A stretch of DNA of 64,000 bases from Sphaerisporangium sp. TRM90804 (GCF_029846175.1 NZ_JARWAC010000013.1:1-64000), one strand, 5' to 3'. Positions 8,553-17,909 are shown, counted from the stretch's first letter. The notes: generated by a model from the sequence alone, not told the origin. Program-made: numbers and translations.

Positions 8553-9728
8553 ATGCGCGTCGATCTGCTCAGCCGTGAGTACCCGCCGGAGGTCTACGGC
8601 GGGGCCGGAGTCCATGTCGAGTACCTCGCCCGCGAGCTGCGAAGCCTCGCTGACGTGCGGGTTCGCTGCTTCGGCGCGCCGCGCCAGGAGGCCGGGGTGC
8701 GGGCCTACCGCGTCCCCGGCGGCCTGGAGGACGCGAACCCGGCGCTCCAGGTTCTCGGCGTCGACCTGGAGATGGCGGCGGCCTGCGAGGGGGCCGACGT
8801 GGTGCACAGCCACACCTGGTACGCCAACTTCGCCGGCCACGTCGCCAAGCTGCTGTACGGCACGCCGCACGTGGTGACCACCCACAGCCTGGAGCCGCTG
8901 CGCCCGTGGAAGGCCGAGCAGCTCGGCGCAGGGTACGCGCTGTCGTCCTGGGCCGAGCGCACGGCCCTGCTCGCCGCCGACGCGGTGATCGCCGTGTCCG
9001 AGGGCATGCGGCGCGACGTGCTCGCCGCCTACCCCGAGATCGCGCCCGAGCGCGTGTCGGTGATCCACAACGGCATCGACACCGGCGAGTACGCGCCCGA
9101 CCGCGGCACCGAGGTCCTGCTCCGGCACGGCGTCGACCCGGCCCGGCCCTATGTCGTGTTCGTCGGGCGCATCACCCGGCAGAAGGGCCTGGCGCACCTG
9201 CTCCGCGCGGCCCGGTCGTTCGCGCCGGACGCGCAGATCGTGCTGTGCGCGGGCGCCCCGGACACCCCCGAGATCGCGGCCGAGGTGACCGGCCTGGTCC
9301 AGGAGCTGCGCGCGGCCAGGGAGGGCGTGGTCTGGATCTCCGACATGCTGCCCAGGCCCGACGTCATCCAGATCCTCACCCACGCCGCCGTCTTCGTCTG
9401 CCCCTCGGTGTACGAGCCCATGGGCATCGTCAACCTGGAGGCCATGGCCTGCGAGACCGCCGTCGTCGCCACGGCGACCGGCGGCATCCCCGAGGTCGTC
9501 GCGGACGGCGAGACCGGCCTGCTCGTCCCCATCGACCAGGGCCCCGACGGCGAGCCGCGCGACCCCAAGGCCTTCGCCGACGCCGTCGCCGAGCGGGTCA
9601 ACGCCCTGCTGTCCGACCCCGGCAGGGCCGCCGCCATGGGCGAGGCGGGCCGCCGCCGCGCCGTCGGCCACTTCTCCTGGCCGGCCATCGCGACGCGCAC
9701 GCGGGCCCTCTACGACTCCCTGACCTGA
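8553..9728 (+). CDS. glgM: Actinobacterial glycogen synthase / maltose-1-phosphate synthase (GT4)
   Basis: A GT4 glycosyltransferase of 391 aa that uses ADP-glucose. Actinobacterial members formerly called GlgA make alpha-maltose-1-phosphate from ADP-glucose and glucose-1-phosphate (GlgM), feeding the GlgE pathway. Seen here: the N-terminal PPEVYGGAGVHVEYL loop, the HSHTWYAN region, NGID near residue 172, FVGRITRQKGL near residue 205, and the C-terminal EPMGIVNLEAMACE motif that binds the donor. Divergence from glgC supports the assignment. The exact product (polymer or maltose-1-phosphate) is inferred from family membership. No glgE, glgB or treS is visible in the window. Confidence 0.88.
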   Translation: MRVDLLSREYPPEVYGGAGVHVEYLARELRSLADVRVRCFGAPRQEAGVRAYRVPGGLEDANPALQVLGVDLEMAAACEGADVVHSHTWYANFAGHVAKLLYGTPHVVTTHSLEPLRPWKAEQLGAGYALSSWAERTALLAADAVIAVSEGMRRDVLAAYPEIAPERVSVIHNGIDTGEYAPDRGTEVLLRHGVDPARPYVVFVGRITRQKGLAHLLRAARSFAPDAQIVLCAGAPDTPEIAAEVTGLVQELRAAREGVVWISDMLPRPDVIQILTHAAVFVCPSVYEPMGIVNLEAMACETAVVATATGGIPEVVADGETGLLVPIDQGPDGEPRDPKAFADAVAERVNALLSDPGRAAAMGEAGRRRAVGHFSWPAIATRTRALYDSLT

Positions 9729-9799
9729 CGGCGGCCACGGCTCCCCGCCCGGCCGACGGGCGGCCCGGGCCGGCGCGGGCGGCTCGGTAAGCTGGCGGG

Positions 9800-10516
9800 G
9801 TGCTGGCGATCGAGCGGGTCAGGATGGCGTTCACCGACCGTCACGGGGGCGTGAGCTCCGGGCCGTACGGCACGCGCAACCTCGGGATGTCCGTCGGCGA
9901 CGACCCGGCGGCGGTGGCGCGCAACCGTGTGATCACCGCCGAGGAGTTCGGCGTCGACCCCGGGCGCGTCGTGTTCATGCGGCAGGTCCACAGCCCCGAC
10001 GTCGGGTATACGGCGGAGCCGTTCGGCGCCGCCCCTCCCGCCATCGACGGCGTCTACACCGACCGGCCCGGCCTCGCCCTGGCCGTGCTCGCGGCCGACT
10101 GCGCGCCCGTCCTGCTCGCCGACCCCGCCGCCGGCCTGGTCGGCGGCGCCCACTCCGGCCGGGCCGGCACGGCGGCGGGCGTGGTGCCCGCCCTGGTGGA
10201 GGCGATGCGCGCCCACGGCGCCGGCGACCTCGTCGCGCTGGTCGGCCCGATGGTGTGCGGCAAGTGCTACGAGGTGCCCGGCCCGCTGAGGGAGGAGGTC
10301 GCGGCCGCGGTCCCGCAGACCCGCTCTGCCACCCGCGCCGGCGCCCCCGCGCTCGACCTGCGGGCCGGCATCGCCGCCCAACTCGCTAGCGCCGGGGTGC
10401 TCGACGTCCGGCACGACGACCGCTGCACCGTCGAGACCCCCGACCTCTACTCCCACCGCAGAGAACAGCCCAGCGGCAGGTTCGCCGGCTACGTGTGGCT
10501 CGAACCGGGCCGCTGA
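9800..10516 (+). CDS. pgeF: Laccase-domain protein, PgeF/YfiH family
   Basis: A 238-aa single-domain protein of the multicopper-polyphenol-oxidase (DUF152) family. Members act on purine nucleosides or as the peptidoglycan-editing factor. Family metal and active-site blocks are present: RQVHSPDV, LAVLAADCAPVLLAD, and GGAHSGRAG in place of the usual HAGWRG, a divergent form that keeps His. TDRHGGVS at residues ~12-19 is the typical N-terminal signature. Starts at GTG 9800 with TAAGCT six nt upstream, a leaderless candidate. In many actinomycetes this gene sits beside ftsZ; here it follows glgM and converges on an acyltransferase with a 28-bp overlap. Confidence 0.8.
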   Translation: MLAIERVRMAFTDRHGGVSSGPYGTRNLGMSVGDDPAAVARNRVITAEEFGVDPGRVVFMRQVHSPDVGYTAEPFGAAPPAIDGVYTDRPGLALAVLAADCAPVLLADPAAGLVGGAHSGRAGTAAGVVPALVEAMRAHGAGDLVALVGPMVCGKCYEVPGPLREEVAAAVPQTRSATRAGAPALDLRAGIAAQLASAGVLDVRHDDRCTVETPDLYSHRREQPSGRFAGYVWLEPGR

Positions 10517-11886
10517 GCCCCCGCGAGCGGGCCGCCGGGCGCCGCGCCAGGCAGGCCGGGCGCGGCGGCGCGGCGCCGGAAGGCGATGGGGCCGCCGGTC
10601 AGGGCCAGGCCCGCCACGATGGCGGCGCCGGCCAGCACGGGGGCGGGGCCGGTGCTGAAGCCGGTGATCGTCAGGGTGAGCAGCCCGGCGCCGGCCAGGG
10701 CGGTCGCAGCGTACGCCCCCGCGGCGCCGACCGCGGCGCGCGGGCTCGCCGGGGGCTGCTCCCACCGGCAGAACAGCCGGAGCAGCGGGGTCATGACCAG
10801 CGCGAGCGCGGCCAGCCAGAGCGGCCACCCGGCCAGCCAGAGGGCGCCGCCCGGGGCGGGGGTCGCCAGGCCCAGGCCGACGACGGCCACGCCGGCCACC
10901 ACGATCAGCGCGCTCATGTGCCACAGGTAGACGGTCATCATCCGCGGCCCGGCCCAGGCCACCACGCGGGCGACGGCGGGACGCCGCACCAGGCGCAGGG
11001 CGGCGGGACGCAGCAGCATCGCGACCCCGATCTGCCCGAACGCCAGGGCCAGCAGCGCGAGGGTGGGCGGCGCCATGTTGGACACCGGCGCGCCGGGCAG
11101 CCCGATCATGCTCCCCGGGTACGGTCCGAACGCCACCAGGAGCGCCGCCGCCGCGAAGCCGCCGGCCGCCATCCACCCGTACCTGGTCAGCCGGCCGCCG
11201 GCGTACAGGAAGCCGAGCTGGTGCACGGCCAGCCACACCAGGACGACGTTCGCGAACCCGGCGGGCTCCCAGCCGTTGAACCGCACCACGTCGGCCAGCA
11301 CCGCGCCCGCGACCAGCGCGGCGGGCACCCGCCCGCCGTACCGGGCGCCCAGGCGCAGCAGCACGGGGGTGAGCGCGATGGCGACGAGGTAGACGGCGAG
11401 GAACCACAGCAGCTGGCCGGCCAGCCTGGCGGCCGTCTCCACCGGCTGGTGGGGCAGGCCGAGGGCCGGCAGCAGGTGCGCCAGCGGGATCCACACCGCC
11501 GCCAGCGGCAGCACCGGCCAGGCGAGGCGGCGCACCCGGCCCGCCAGCCAGGCGGCGTCCGTGCCGCCGCGCGCGGTGTGGGAGCGGTGCGCGATCGCGT
11601 TGGCCGCGCCGCCGGCGAAGAAGACCAGGGGCATGACCTGGCCGATCCAGGTGATCAGGAACGCGCCCGGCAGGGCGTAGGCGTTGCCCGTCAGGATGCG
11701 GCCGTCGGCGTAGGACAGCACCGGGATGCTCCAGTGCTCCAGCACCACGAGGGCGATGCCGAACAGGCGCAGCAGGTCGATGAACAGGTCACGCGGGGGC
11801 CGGGCCGGGGGCCTGTGCGCCGGTGGTCCGGCGCCGTCGGTCCGGGGCCGCGGGGCGGGGGGGCGGGTTTCGAGAAGTGCCGGCAT
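10489..11886 (-). CDS. Acyltransferase-3 family multispanning membrane protein
   Basis: A 465-aa integral membrane protein of the acyltransferase-3 (OafA/NodX-like) type, which acetylates or otherwise acylates cell-surface sugars, lipids or antibiotics. The diagnostic first block is RDLFIDLLRLFGIALVVLEHW (residues ~33-53), with the conserved Arg and the His of LEHW. About ten hydrophobic segments follow. A WHMSAL block lies near residue 320. Start ATG 11886 was chosen for GAGG six nt upstream; the N-terminal ~30 residues are Pro/Arg-rich and cytosolic. The 3' end overlaps pgeF by 28 bp on the opposite strand. The substrate cannot be told. Confidence 0.8.
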   Translation of the reverse strand: MPALLETRPPAPRPRTDGAGPPAHRPPARPPRDLFIDLLRLFGIALVVLEHWSIPVLSYADGRILTGNAYALPGAFLITWIGQVMPLVFFAGGAANAIAHRSHTARGGTDAAWLAGRVRRLAWPVLPLAAVWIPLAHLLPALGLPHQPVETAARLAGQLLWFLAVYLVAIALTPVLLRLGARYGGRVPAALVAGAVLADVVRFNGWEPAGFANVVLVWLAVHQLGFLYAGGRLTRYGWMAAGGFAAAALLVAFGPYPGSMIGLPGAPVSNMAPPTLALLALAFGQIGVAMLLRPAALRLVRRPAVARVVAWAGPRMMTVYLWHMSALIVVAGVAVVGLGLATPAPGGALWLAGWPLWLAALALVMTPLLRLFCRWEQPPASPRAAVGAAGAYAATALAGAGLLTLTITGFSTGPAPVLAGAAIVAGLALTGGPIAFRRRAAAPGLPGAAPGGPLAGAQRPGSSHT

Positions 11887-12073
11887 GGCGCGCCTCGCAG
11901 GGTGAGGGGATGACGATGTATCGACCCTCTCGCCGCGTGCCGCCCGGCACATTGCCGTCCACCGGCCTCTCGCGCGGCGCCGGCACCACCCGCGGCGGTA
12001 GTGCCAGCCCTACCATCGGCAGACCGGCGCGCGGGCTCGTGCGCCCCCTCGCGGCCTTCGTACCTTGGATGAC

Positions 12074-13321
12074 ATGAGATCCCCCATGCGGCGCCTCGGC
12101 GTCGACACGCGGTACAACCTGGTGGCGTTCGTCATCGCCATCCCGAGCTTCGCCTTGATGATGGTCGGCTTCAACGCCGGGGTGGGCACCGTGGTGGTGT
12201 GGGTGGGGCTTCCCATCCTGTCGGTGACGCTGCTGGCGGCCCGGGGGTTCGCCGAGGTGCAGCGGCACCGGCTGCCCCAGGTGCTCGGCCGCCCGGTGTC
12301 CCGACCCCGCTACCGCAGGGCGCCCGAGGGCGCCGGATGGATGCGCAGGATGGTGCAGCCGCTGGCCGACGGGCAGGCCTGGCTCGACCTGCTGCACGCC
12401 GTGATCGCCTTCCCGCTCGCGATCATCGGCTTCGTGCTGACCGTGGTCTGGTGGGCGGTGGCCGTGGGCGGGCTGACCTACCCGCTGTACGGCTGGATCC
12501 TGTCCAACATCGAAGGCAACCAGGGGCTGCCCGAGCTGCTCGGGATCGGGCAGGGGTACATCGCCGACAGCGTCGTACACGTGGTGCTGGGCCTGCTCTG
12601 CGCGGCCACCCTGCCGGTCGTCGTGCGGGGCGCGGCCCTGACGCAGGCCGGGCTGGCCCGGGCCCTGCTCACCGGCGTCGCCGAGCTGCAGGAGCGCATC
12701 GAGGACCTCACCGAGGGCCGCGCGGCCGCGGTGTCCGCCGAGGCGGGGGCGCTGCGCCGGCTGGAGCGCGACATCCACGACGGCCCGCAGCAGCGGCTGG
12801 TGCACCTGGCCATGGAGCTGTCGCGGGCGCAGCGCCAGCTCCAGAAGGACCCCGAGGCGGCGCGCGCGACGCTGTCGCAGGCCATCACCGCGACCCGGGA
12901 GACGCTGGACGAGCTGCGCGCCCTGTCGCGCGGCATCGCGCCGCCCATCCTGTCCGACCGCGGGCTCGCCCCGGCGCTCGCGGCGCTCGCCGGGCGCTGC
13001 ATCATCCCGGTCGAGCTGGACGTGCAGACCGTCGACAGGTACACCGCCGTGGTTGAGAACACCGTCTACTTCGTGGCGGCGGAGACCCTGACCAACGTCG
13101 CCAAGCACAGCCGGGCGCAGATGTGCACGATCTCGCTGATCCGCGCGGGTGACGTACTGCTGCTCAGCATCGGCGATGATGGGGTCGGCGGCGCGCACGT
13201 CGCCAAGGGGCATGGTCTGGCCGGCCTGGCCGACCGCCTGCGCGCGGTGGACGGCGAGCTCGTGGTGTCGTCGCCGGCCGGGGGCCCCACACTCATCGTC
13301 GCGGAGGTGCCGTGCGGGTAG
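12074..13321 (+). CDS. Membrane sensor histidine kinase (HisKA_3, NarL/DesK type)
   Basis: A 415-aa sensor kinase. Four hydrophobic stretches (about residues 17-38, 39-55, 115-140 and 165-190) form a small-molecule or membrane-sensing N-terminus with no large extracellular domain. A short coiled linker leads to the HisKA_3 dimerisation helix, with the phospho-His in RRLERDIHDGPQQRL (residue ~237). A HATPase_c domain follows, with ETLTNVAKHS (N-box) and GDDGVGG (G1 box). Start ATG 12074: TACCTT lies 7 nt before it, so a leaderless mRNA is likely; a TTG nine bases earlier is less likely. The stop overlaps the response regulator by 10 bp. The stimulus is unknown. Confidence 0.9.
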   Translation: MRSPMRRLGVDTRYNLVAFVIAIPSFALMMVGFNAGVGTVVVWVGLPILSVTLLAARGFAEVQRHRLPQVLGRPVSRPRYRRAPEGAGWMRRMVQPLADGQAWLDLLHAVIAFPLAIIGFVLTVVWWAVAVGGLTYPLYGWILSNIEGNQGLPELLGIGQGYIADSVVHVVLGLLCAATLPVVVRGAALTQAGLARALLTGVAELQERIEDLTEGRAAAVSAEAGALRRLERDIHDGPQQRLVHLAMELSRAQRQLQKDPEAARATLSQAITATRETLDELRALSRGIAPPILSDRGLAPALAALAGRCIIPVELDVQTVDRYTAVVENTVYFVAAETLTNVAKHSRAQMCTISLIRAGDVLLLSIGDDGVGGAHVAKGHGLAGLADRLRAVDGELVVSSPAGGPTLIVAEVPCG

Positions 13322-13959
13322 TCGTTGCCGATGACGCCGTTCTGATCCGGTCGGGGCTGGTGAGCCTGCTGGAGGAGTTCGGCTTCGAGGTGGTGGCCGC
13401 GGTGGGCGACGGCGACGGGCTCGTGGAGTCCGTCGCCGTTCATCGTCCCGACGTGTCGGTGGTGGACGTCCGCATGCCGCCGAGCTTCGCCGACGAGGGC
13501 CTGCGGGCCGCGGTGGAGGCCCGCCGCCGGGTCCCCGGCTCGCCGATGCTGATCCTCTCGCAGTACGTCGAGGTGTCCTACGCCGACGACCTGCTCGCCG
13601 ACGCCCGCGGCGGGGTGGGTTACCTGCTGAAGGACCGGGTGGCCGACGTCGAGGAGTTCCTCGACGGGCTGCGCCGGGTGGCCTCGGGCGGCACCGTCTT
13701 CGACCCCCAGGTGGTGTCCCAGCTCATGGTCCGCAGGCGCCGGGACGACCCGCTGGGCTCCCTGACCTCCCGGGAGCGCGAGGTGCTCGGGCTGATGGCC
13801 GAGGGCAGGTCCAACCCCGCGATCGGCCGCCAGCTCGTGATCACCGACGGCGCGGTGGAGAAGCACGTCAGGAGCATCTTCAGCAAGCTCGGCCTCTACG
13901 CCGAGGACACCGACCAGCACCGCCGGGTGCTCGCGGTCCTGACCTTCCTGCGCTCCTGA
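13312..13959 (+). CDS. NarL-family response regulator
   Basis: A 215-aa DNA-binding response regulator partnered with the overlapping kinase. The receiver domain (1-120) has the acidic pair in VVADDAVLIRSG, the phospho-acceptor Asp in DVSVVDVRMPP, and the Lys in LLKDRV. The C-terminal LuxR-type HTH (~145-205) reads LTSREREVLGLMAEGRSNPAIGR. A GTG start lies inside the last codons of the kinase gene, so translation is coupled. No obvious target promoter nearby can be assigned; the next gene at 14168 has its own ribosome site after a 208-bp gap. Confidence 0.92.
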   Translation: MRVVVADDAVLIRSGLVSLLEEFGFEVVAAVGDGDGLVESVAVHRPDVSVVDVRMPPSFADEGLRAAVEARRRVPGSPMLILSQYVEVSYADDLLADARGGVGYLLKDRVADVEEFLDGLRRVASGGTVFDPQVVSQLMVRRRRDDPLGSLTSREREVLGLMAEGRSNPAIGRQLVITDGAVEKHVRSIFSKLGLYAEDTDQHRRVLAVLTFLRS

Positions 13960-14167
13960 GCGAGCGTCCCTCCATGGTTCGTCCCTTGAACGAGGTCTGA
14001 CTACTTCCGTCGTCAATAGTTCGAGGAATTCTGTAACGTTCTGGTACCGGGGGGGCTGTGGAGGCGCTAGTGTGATCGCGCGCGCAAATGTCCCGATAGA
14101 TCCCGGTAGGCACCCAGCAGCATGTTGTCCGGCTTGTGCCGGTTTGCATCATCTGGCGGAGGACGGG

Positions 14168-14935
14168 ATGAGAGAAACGCGGCATCGACGAGCTCCGCAA
14201 CGGTCTCGATCACGGGCCCCAATCGTGGTCGGGCTGATTACGTCAACGTCGCTACTGGCCGGGACCGCTCTGCTAGGAGCGTCGGTTCTGGCTCCTGTAC
14301 AAGAATTCCTGATCTTCTACGCGGGGGTGGGCACTCTCCTTGGACTGACCGGAACGGTGGTCGTCGGACTGGCGGCCACCGATCGCCTGATACTTCGGGT
14401 TCGCCACCGCGTCTTCATGCAGGCACTGCACCGCGCCCTGGCCGTCGTGGCCGTCGGCTCGCTGATCGTGCACGTCAACCTGCAGATCATGAGGGGCCGG
14501 GTGAGCGCGATGGACGCGTTCCTGCCCTTCGGCGGGGCCGGCTTCGCCGTCGGGCTGGGCACCACGGCCGCCTATCTGCTGGTCCTGGCGGCCGCCACCG
14601 GCGCGTTCCGCGGCCGGTTCGTCGGAATGCGATGGCCGTGGATGTGGCGTGCGCTGCACGTCACCGCCTATCTGACGTGGCCGGTGGCCATCGTGCACGG
14701 GCTCACGGCGGGACGCGCCGCCCCCGACTGGGTGACGCTCTGCTACGCCGCCAGCCTCGTCGCCGTCGGCCTCGCGCTGTTGGTCCGGCTGGTGCTCACC
14801 GTCGGCCCGGCCAGGCAGGGCGGCGCTCCCGCCGTCCGTCCGGCCGCCGCGGGCAGGAAGGCCGAGCAGATCCGCGTCGACGACGTCTTCGACGAGGAGT
14901 TCTGGGTCACATTGCGAAAGGAGGTACGGCGATGA
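14168..14935 (+). CDS. Ferric-reductase-like / cytochrome b-type membrane protein
   Basis: A 255-aa membrane protein with about six transmembrane segments and paired His residues suited to haem ligation (RHRVFMQALHRAL, LIVHVNLQ, ALHVTAYLTWPVAIVHGL). This resembles ferric-reductase-like or cytochrome b561-type domains. It is translationally coupled (ATGA overlap) to a NuoF-ferredoxin fusion, so the pair probably moves electrons between NAD(P)H, flavin, Fe-S and membrane haem. Start ATG 14168 has GGAGGACGG upstream. The last ~40 residues are cytosolic and charged. The terminal acceptor is unknown; iron, quinone or oxygen are all possible. Confidence 0.75.
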   Translation: MRETRHRRAPQRSRSRAPIVVGLITSTSLLAGTALLGASVLAPVQEFLIFYAGVGTLLGLTGTVVVGLAATDRLILRVRHRVFMQALHRALAVVAVGSLIVHVNLQIMRGRVSAMDAFLPFGGAGFAVGLGTTAAYLLVLAAATGAFRGRFVGMRWPWMWRALHVTAYLTWPVAIVHGLTAGRAAPDWVTLCYAASLVAVGLALLVRLVLTVGPARQGGAPAVRPAAAGRKAEQIRVDDVFDEEFWVTLRKEVRR

Positions 14936-16419
14936 CCACGTACGGAGTGCTGGACGTCTACCGCATCGGGCCCGGTCGGCTGACCGCCGGCCTCGACAGC
15001 TCGCCACGCCTCGACTACGACACCCACCGGCGCGTGCACGGGCGCATGCCGCGGCTGCCGATCGACGACCTGATCGCCCTGGCCGAGCTCGGCGACCTGC
15101 GCGGCAGGGGCGGGGCGGGCTTCCCGTTCGCCCGCAAGCTCAGGGCCGTGCTCGACTCGGCCGGGCGTCGCGGGGCGCCCATCACGGTGGTGGTCAACGC
15201 CACCGAGGGCGAGCCCGCCGCGCACAAGGACAAGGTGCTGCTGTCCCGCACCCCGCACCTGATCCTGGACGGCGCCGACCTGGTGGCCCGCGCCCTGTCC
15301 GCCGTGGAGATCGTCGTGGGCGTCGCCCACGGCGGTCCCGGCGAGCGCTCGCTGCTCAACGCCATCCACGAGCGCGGCATGACGGACACCGTCCGGGTGG
15401 TGCGCATGCCCGACCGCTTCATCTCCGGCGAGGGCGGCGCCCTGGTGCGCGGCATCAACGGCGACCGCCCCATCCCGCCCGGCCGCAAGGTGCGCGCAAG
15501 CGACCGCGGCGTGGGCGGCATGCCGACCCTGCTGTCCAACGCCGAGACGTACGCGCAGCTCGCCCTGATGGCCATGCTGGGCGTCGACATGTACTCCTCG
15601 GTGGGCCTGGCCTCCGAGCCGGGCACGGTGCTGCTCAGCGTCACCGGCTCCGCCCGCAGGCCCGCGGTGGTGGAGACCCCGACCGGGGTGCGGCTGCGCG
15701 AGGTGCTCGACCTGTGCGACGCCACCATCGGGCAGGGCGTGCTGGTCGGCGGCTACCACGGCAAGTGGATGACCGCCGAGGCGGCCGAGCGCGCCGAGGT
15801 GTCCCGCGCCGGGTTCGAGTCCATGGGCGGCGCCCTCGGCGCGGGCATCGTCCTGCCGCTCGGCTGGGAGTCGTGCCCGCTGGGCGAGACCGCCCGCGTC
15901 GCCAGGTACATGGCCGGCCAGAGCGCCGGCCAGTGCGGGCCCTGCTACATGGGGCTGCCCGACCTGGCGCAGGCCTTCGGGGCGCTGGCGGACGGCAACG
16001 GCCACATCGAGGCGGTGCACCGGGCCGCCCGCACCATGCACGGGCGCGGCGCCTGCGGGCACCCCGACGGCACCGCGCGGTTCGTGCTGTCGGCCATCGA
16101 CGTCTTCGCCGAGGACATCATGACCCACGCGGCGTACGGCACCTGCGGGCTGCCCGTGCGCGGCGTGCTGCCGCTGCCCACCGAGCCGCTCACCCGCGCG
16201 GCCGAGGCGCAGCTCATCCTCGACTGGGCGCGGTGCGAGGGGCACGGCATCTGCTCCTCGGTGCTGCCCGAGCTGATCAGGCTCGACCAGCACGGCTACC
16301 CCGTGGTGAGCACCGCGTCGGTGCCGGGCCGGCTGGAGGGGGAGGCGCGCAGGGCGATCGAGATGTGCCCCGCGCTCGCGCTCCGCCTCACCCCCGCGCC
16401 CACCGAGAGCAGGCGGTAG
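14932..16419 (+). CDS. NuoF-like NADH dehydrogenase subunit fused to a ferredoxin
   Basis: A 495-aa soluble electron-transfer protein. Residues ~45-400 match the 51-kDa (NuoF) fold: GRGGAGFPFARKL (FMN/NADH loop), an EGEPAAHKDK block, an SLBB-like middle, and the Fe-S ligand region GQCGPCYMG with ACGHPDG. Residues ~420-490 are a single-cluster ferredoxin with Cys-x5-Cys in RCEGHGICSS and a distal Cys-Pro in EMCPAL. A strong AAAGGAGGT site precedes the ATG, which overlaps the upstream membrane gene. Fusion to ferredoxin and pairing with a cytochrome-like membrane protein set it apart from complex I; no other nuo genes are present. Confidence 0.85.
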   Translation: MTTYGVLDVYRIGPGRLTAGLDSSPRLDYDTHRRVHGRMPRLPIDDLIALAELGDLRGRGGAGFPFARKLRAVLDSAGRRGAPITVVVNATEGEPAAHKDKVLLSRTPHLILDGADLVARALSAVEIVVGVAHGGPGERSLLNAIHERGMTDTVRVVRMPDRFISGEGGALVRGINGDRPIPPGRKVRASDRGVGGMPTLLSNAETYAQLALMAMLGVDMYSSVGLASEPGTVLLSVTGSARRPAVVETPTGVRLREVLDLCDATIGQGVLVGGYHGKWMTAEAAERAEVSRAGFESMGGALGAGIVLPLGWESCPLGETARVARYMAGQSAGQCGPCYMGLPDLAQAFGALADGNGHIEAVHRAARTMHGRGACGHPDGTARFVLSAIDVFAEDIMTHAAYGTCGLPVRGVLPLPTEPLTRAAEAQLILDWARCEGHGICSSVLPELIRLDQHGYPVVSTASVPGRLEGEARRAIEMCPALALRLTPAPTESRR

Positions 16420-16491
16420 GCGAGGCGTCGTCGCCCCCGTGCCGAACGTCGAACCCGGAGAACCCGTGTCCGGCGGCCGGTGGCGCCGGCC

Positions 16492-17361
16492 TCAGGCCAC
16501 GGGGATGTCGAGCAGTCGCACGCCGTCGTCCCTGCGCACCTCGAAGCGCACGATGTCGGTGCGGGCCAGGGCCGTGCCGCCGGTCAGGCTGAGCGGCGCG
16601 GGGAACCCCGGCACGCCGAACCCCTTGCCGGGGGGCACGCTCCAACCGGAGACGATGTCGGTGTCCCCGGTGCGCGAGACGGCCACCAGGCTGCACCGCT
16701 CGGGGCCCGTCACGCCGCTGAGCTTGAACTGGACCTCGGTTCCCCAGCTCTTGCGCACCATGCCGACCGAGCCGCTGACCCCCTTCGCGGGGCCCTCGCC
16801 CTCGCGGACCTCGGGCGCGCCGGACACGGCCGGGGCGGCAACCGAGACGCCGGGGCCGGGGCCCGGCCACAGGTGCGCCGTCGCCACGCCGGTCACGCCG
16901 ATCACGAGCGCCGCGGCGACGCCGAGCCACGTGACGCTGCGGCGTCTGGCCTGGCGCCGCGCCTCGGCCAGCTCGTCGCGGAACCCGCCGGGAGGAGGAT
17001 CGGCCGAGACGCGCCGATGGCCGCCGGACCGCTCACGAGGCCGCGGAGGCCACAGGTCGCGGACGACGCCCTCGTCGGGGGAGGGGCCGCCGGTGACGCC
17101 GCGCGCGAAGCCGTTGGCCGCGGAACGGGGGGCGGCGGCGCCGTTGGGCACGCCCCGGGCCGTGCCGTTCACCTGGCCCTTCATGCTCCGCTTGACCAGG
17201 TTGAGCGCGTCGGGAAGGTCGTACATCTCGCGCAGCTCGTTCTGGCAGCTCGCGCATTCGAGCAGGTGGCGGTCGAACGCCTCGGAGTCCTCCTTGTTCA
17301 GCACTCCCAGGATGTAGGCCGCCACCTCGACATGAGGCGGTGACTCCATCAGCCCGTTCAC
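16492..17361 (-). CDS. Anti-sigma factor (zinc-binding, membrane-anchored)
   Basis: A 289-aa regulator of the ECF sigma factor encoded just upstream. The N-terminal anti-sigma domain carries the zinc motif His-x3-Cys-x2-Cys in HLLECASCQ (residues ~32-40). A ~80-residue low-complexity linker follows, then one transmembrane helix at ~143-163 and an extracytoplasmic domain of ~115 residues. The start overlaps the sigma stop by four bases, so the two are made in step. The extracellular part suggests sensing of envelope stress rather than cytosolic redox; that is inference. Confidence 0.88.
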   Translation of the reverse strand: MNGLMESPPHVEVAAYILGVLNKEDSEAFDRHLLECASCQNELREMYDLPDALNLVKRSMKGQVNGTARGVPNGAAAPRSAANGFARGVTGGPSPDEGVVRDLWPPRPRERSGGHRRVSADPPPGGFRDELAEARRQARRRSVTWLGVAAALVIGVTGVATAHLWPGPGPGVSVAAPAVSGAPEVREGEGPAKGVSGSVGMVRKSWGTEVQFKLSGVTGPERCSLVAVSRTGDTDIVSGWSVPPGKGFGVPGFPAPLSLTGGTALARTDIVRFEVRRDDGVRLLDIPVA

Positions 17362-17909
17362 CCCCGCTCCTTCATCGTCTTCTGGAGGGCGCGAAGCGCG
17401 TAGTACACCCGGGACTTGACCGTCCCGGGCGGGACTCCGAGCACTTCTGCCGCCTCATTGATCGTACGGTCGTGTAGGTAGGTCTGCACGAGCGCTTCGC
17501 GGTGTTCTTCCGACAGGCTGTACAGAGCCTCCGAGACGACCATCGCCGAGAGCATCGGCTCCGAGCCGTCCGGGATCGCCACGGTGTCGAGCCGGTCGGG
17601 CTCGACCTCCTGCGGTCGTACGGATCGCTGACGGTGGGCGTCGATGACGATCCTGCGGGCCACGGTCATCAGCCAGGCCCACAGCAGGCCGGGCTCCCTG
17701 TTCAGCTTCCCGGCGTTGCGCCAGGCGCGGAAGACCGTCTCCTGGACGACGTCCTCCGCCCACTGCTGGTCTCCGCCGGTCAACCTGCGTACGTTGCGAA
17801 GGAGTGGGCCGCCGAACTCCCGGTAGAGCGTCGTGACCAGTTGCTCTTCGGAGTCGTCGTAGGTTTCCTCCGGGCTTGACCGGACGCTGCGATGACGCTG
17901 CACAGCCAC
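17358..17909 (-). CDS. ECF RNA polymerase sigma factor
   Basis: A 183-aa sigma-70 family ECF factor. Region 2 (~25-95) includes DVVQETVFRAWRN and the -10-binding WLMTVARRIVIDAHRQR stretch. Region 4 (~120-175) includes LSEEHREALVQTYLHDRTINEAAEVLGV and GTVKSRVYYALRALQ. The anti-sigma gene follows with a 4-bp overlap. The gene is divergent from a DUF4142 protein. The GTG start has no strong ribosome site, so a slightly different start is possible. The promoter specificity cannot be read from the sequence. Confidence 0.92.
   Translation of the reverse strand: MAVQRHRSVRSSPEETYDDSEEQLVTTLYREFGGPLLRNVRRLTGGDQQWAEDVVQETVFRAWRNAGKLNREPGLLWAWLMTVARRIVIDAHRQRSVRPQEVEPDRLDTVAIPDGSEPMLSAMVVSEALYSLSEEHREALVQTYLHDRTINEAAEVLGVPPGTVKSRVYYALRALQKTMKERG

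Noticed and set aside
14072-14167. Longer N-terminus for the cytochrome-like protein
   Set aside because: The added 32 residues look non-membrane and untypical. ATG 14168 has a good GGAGG site.
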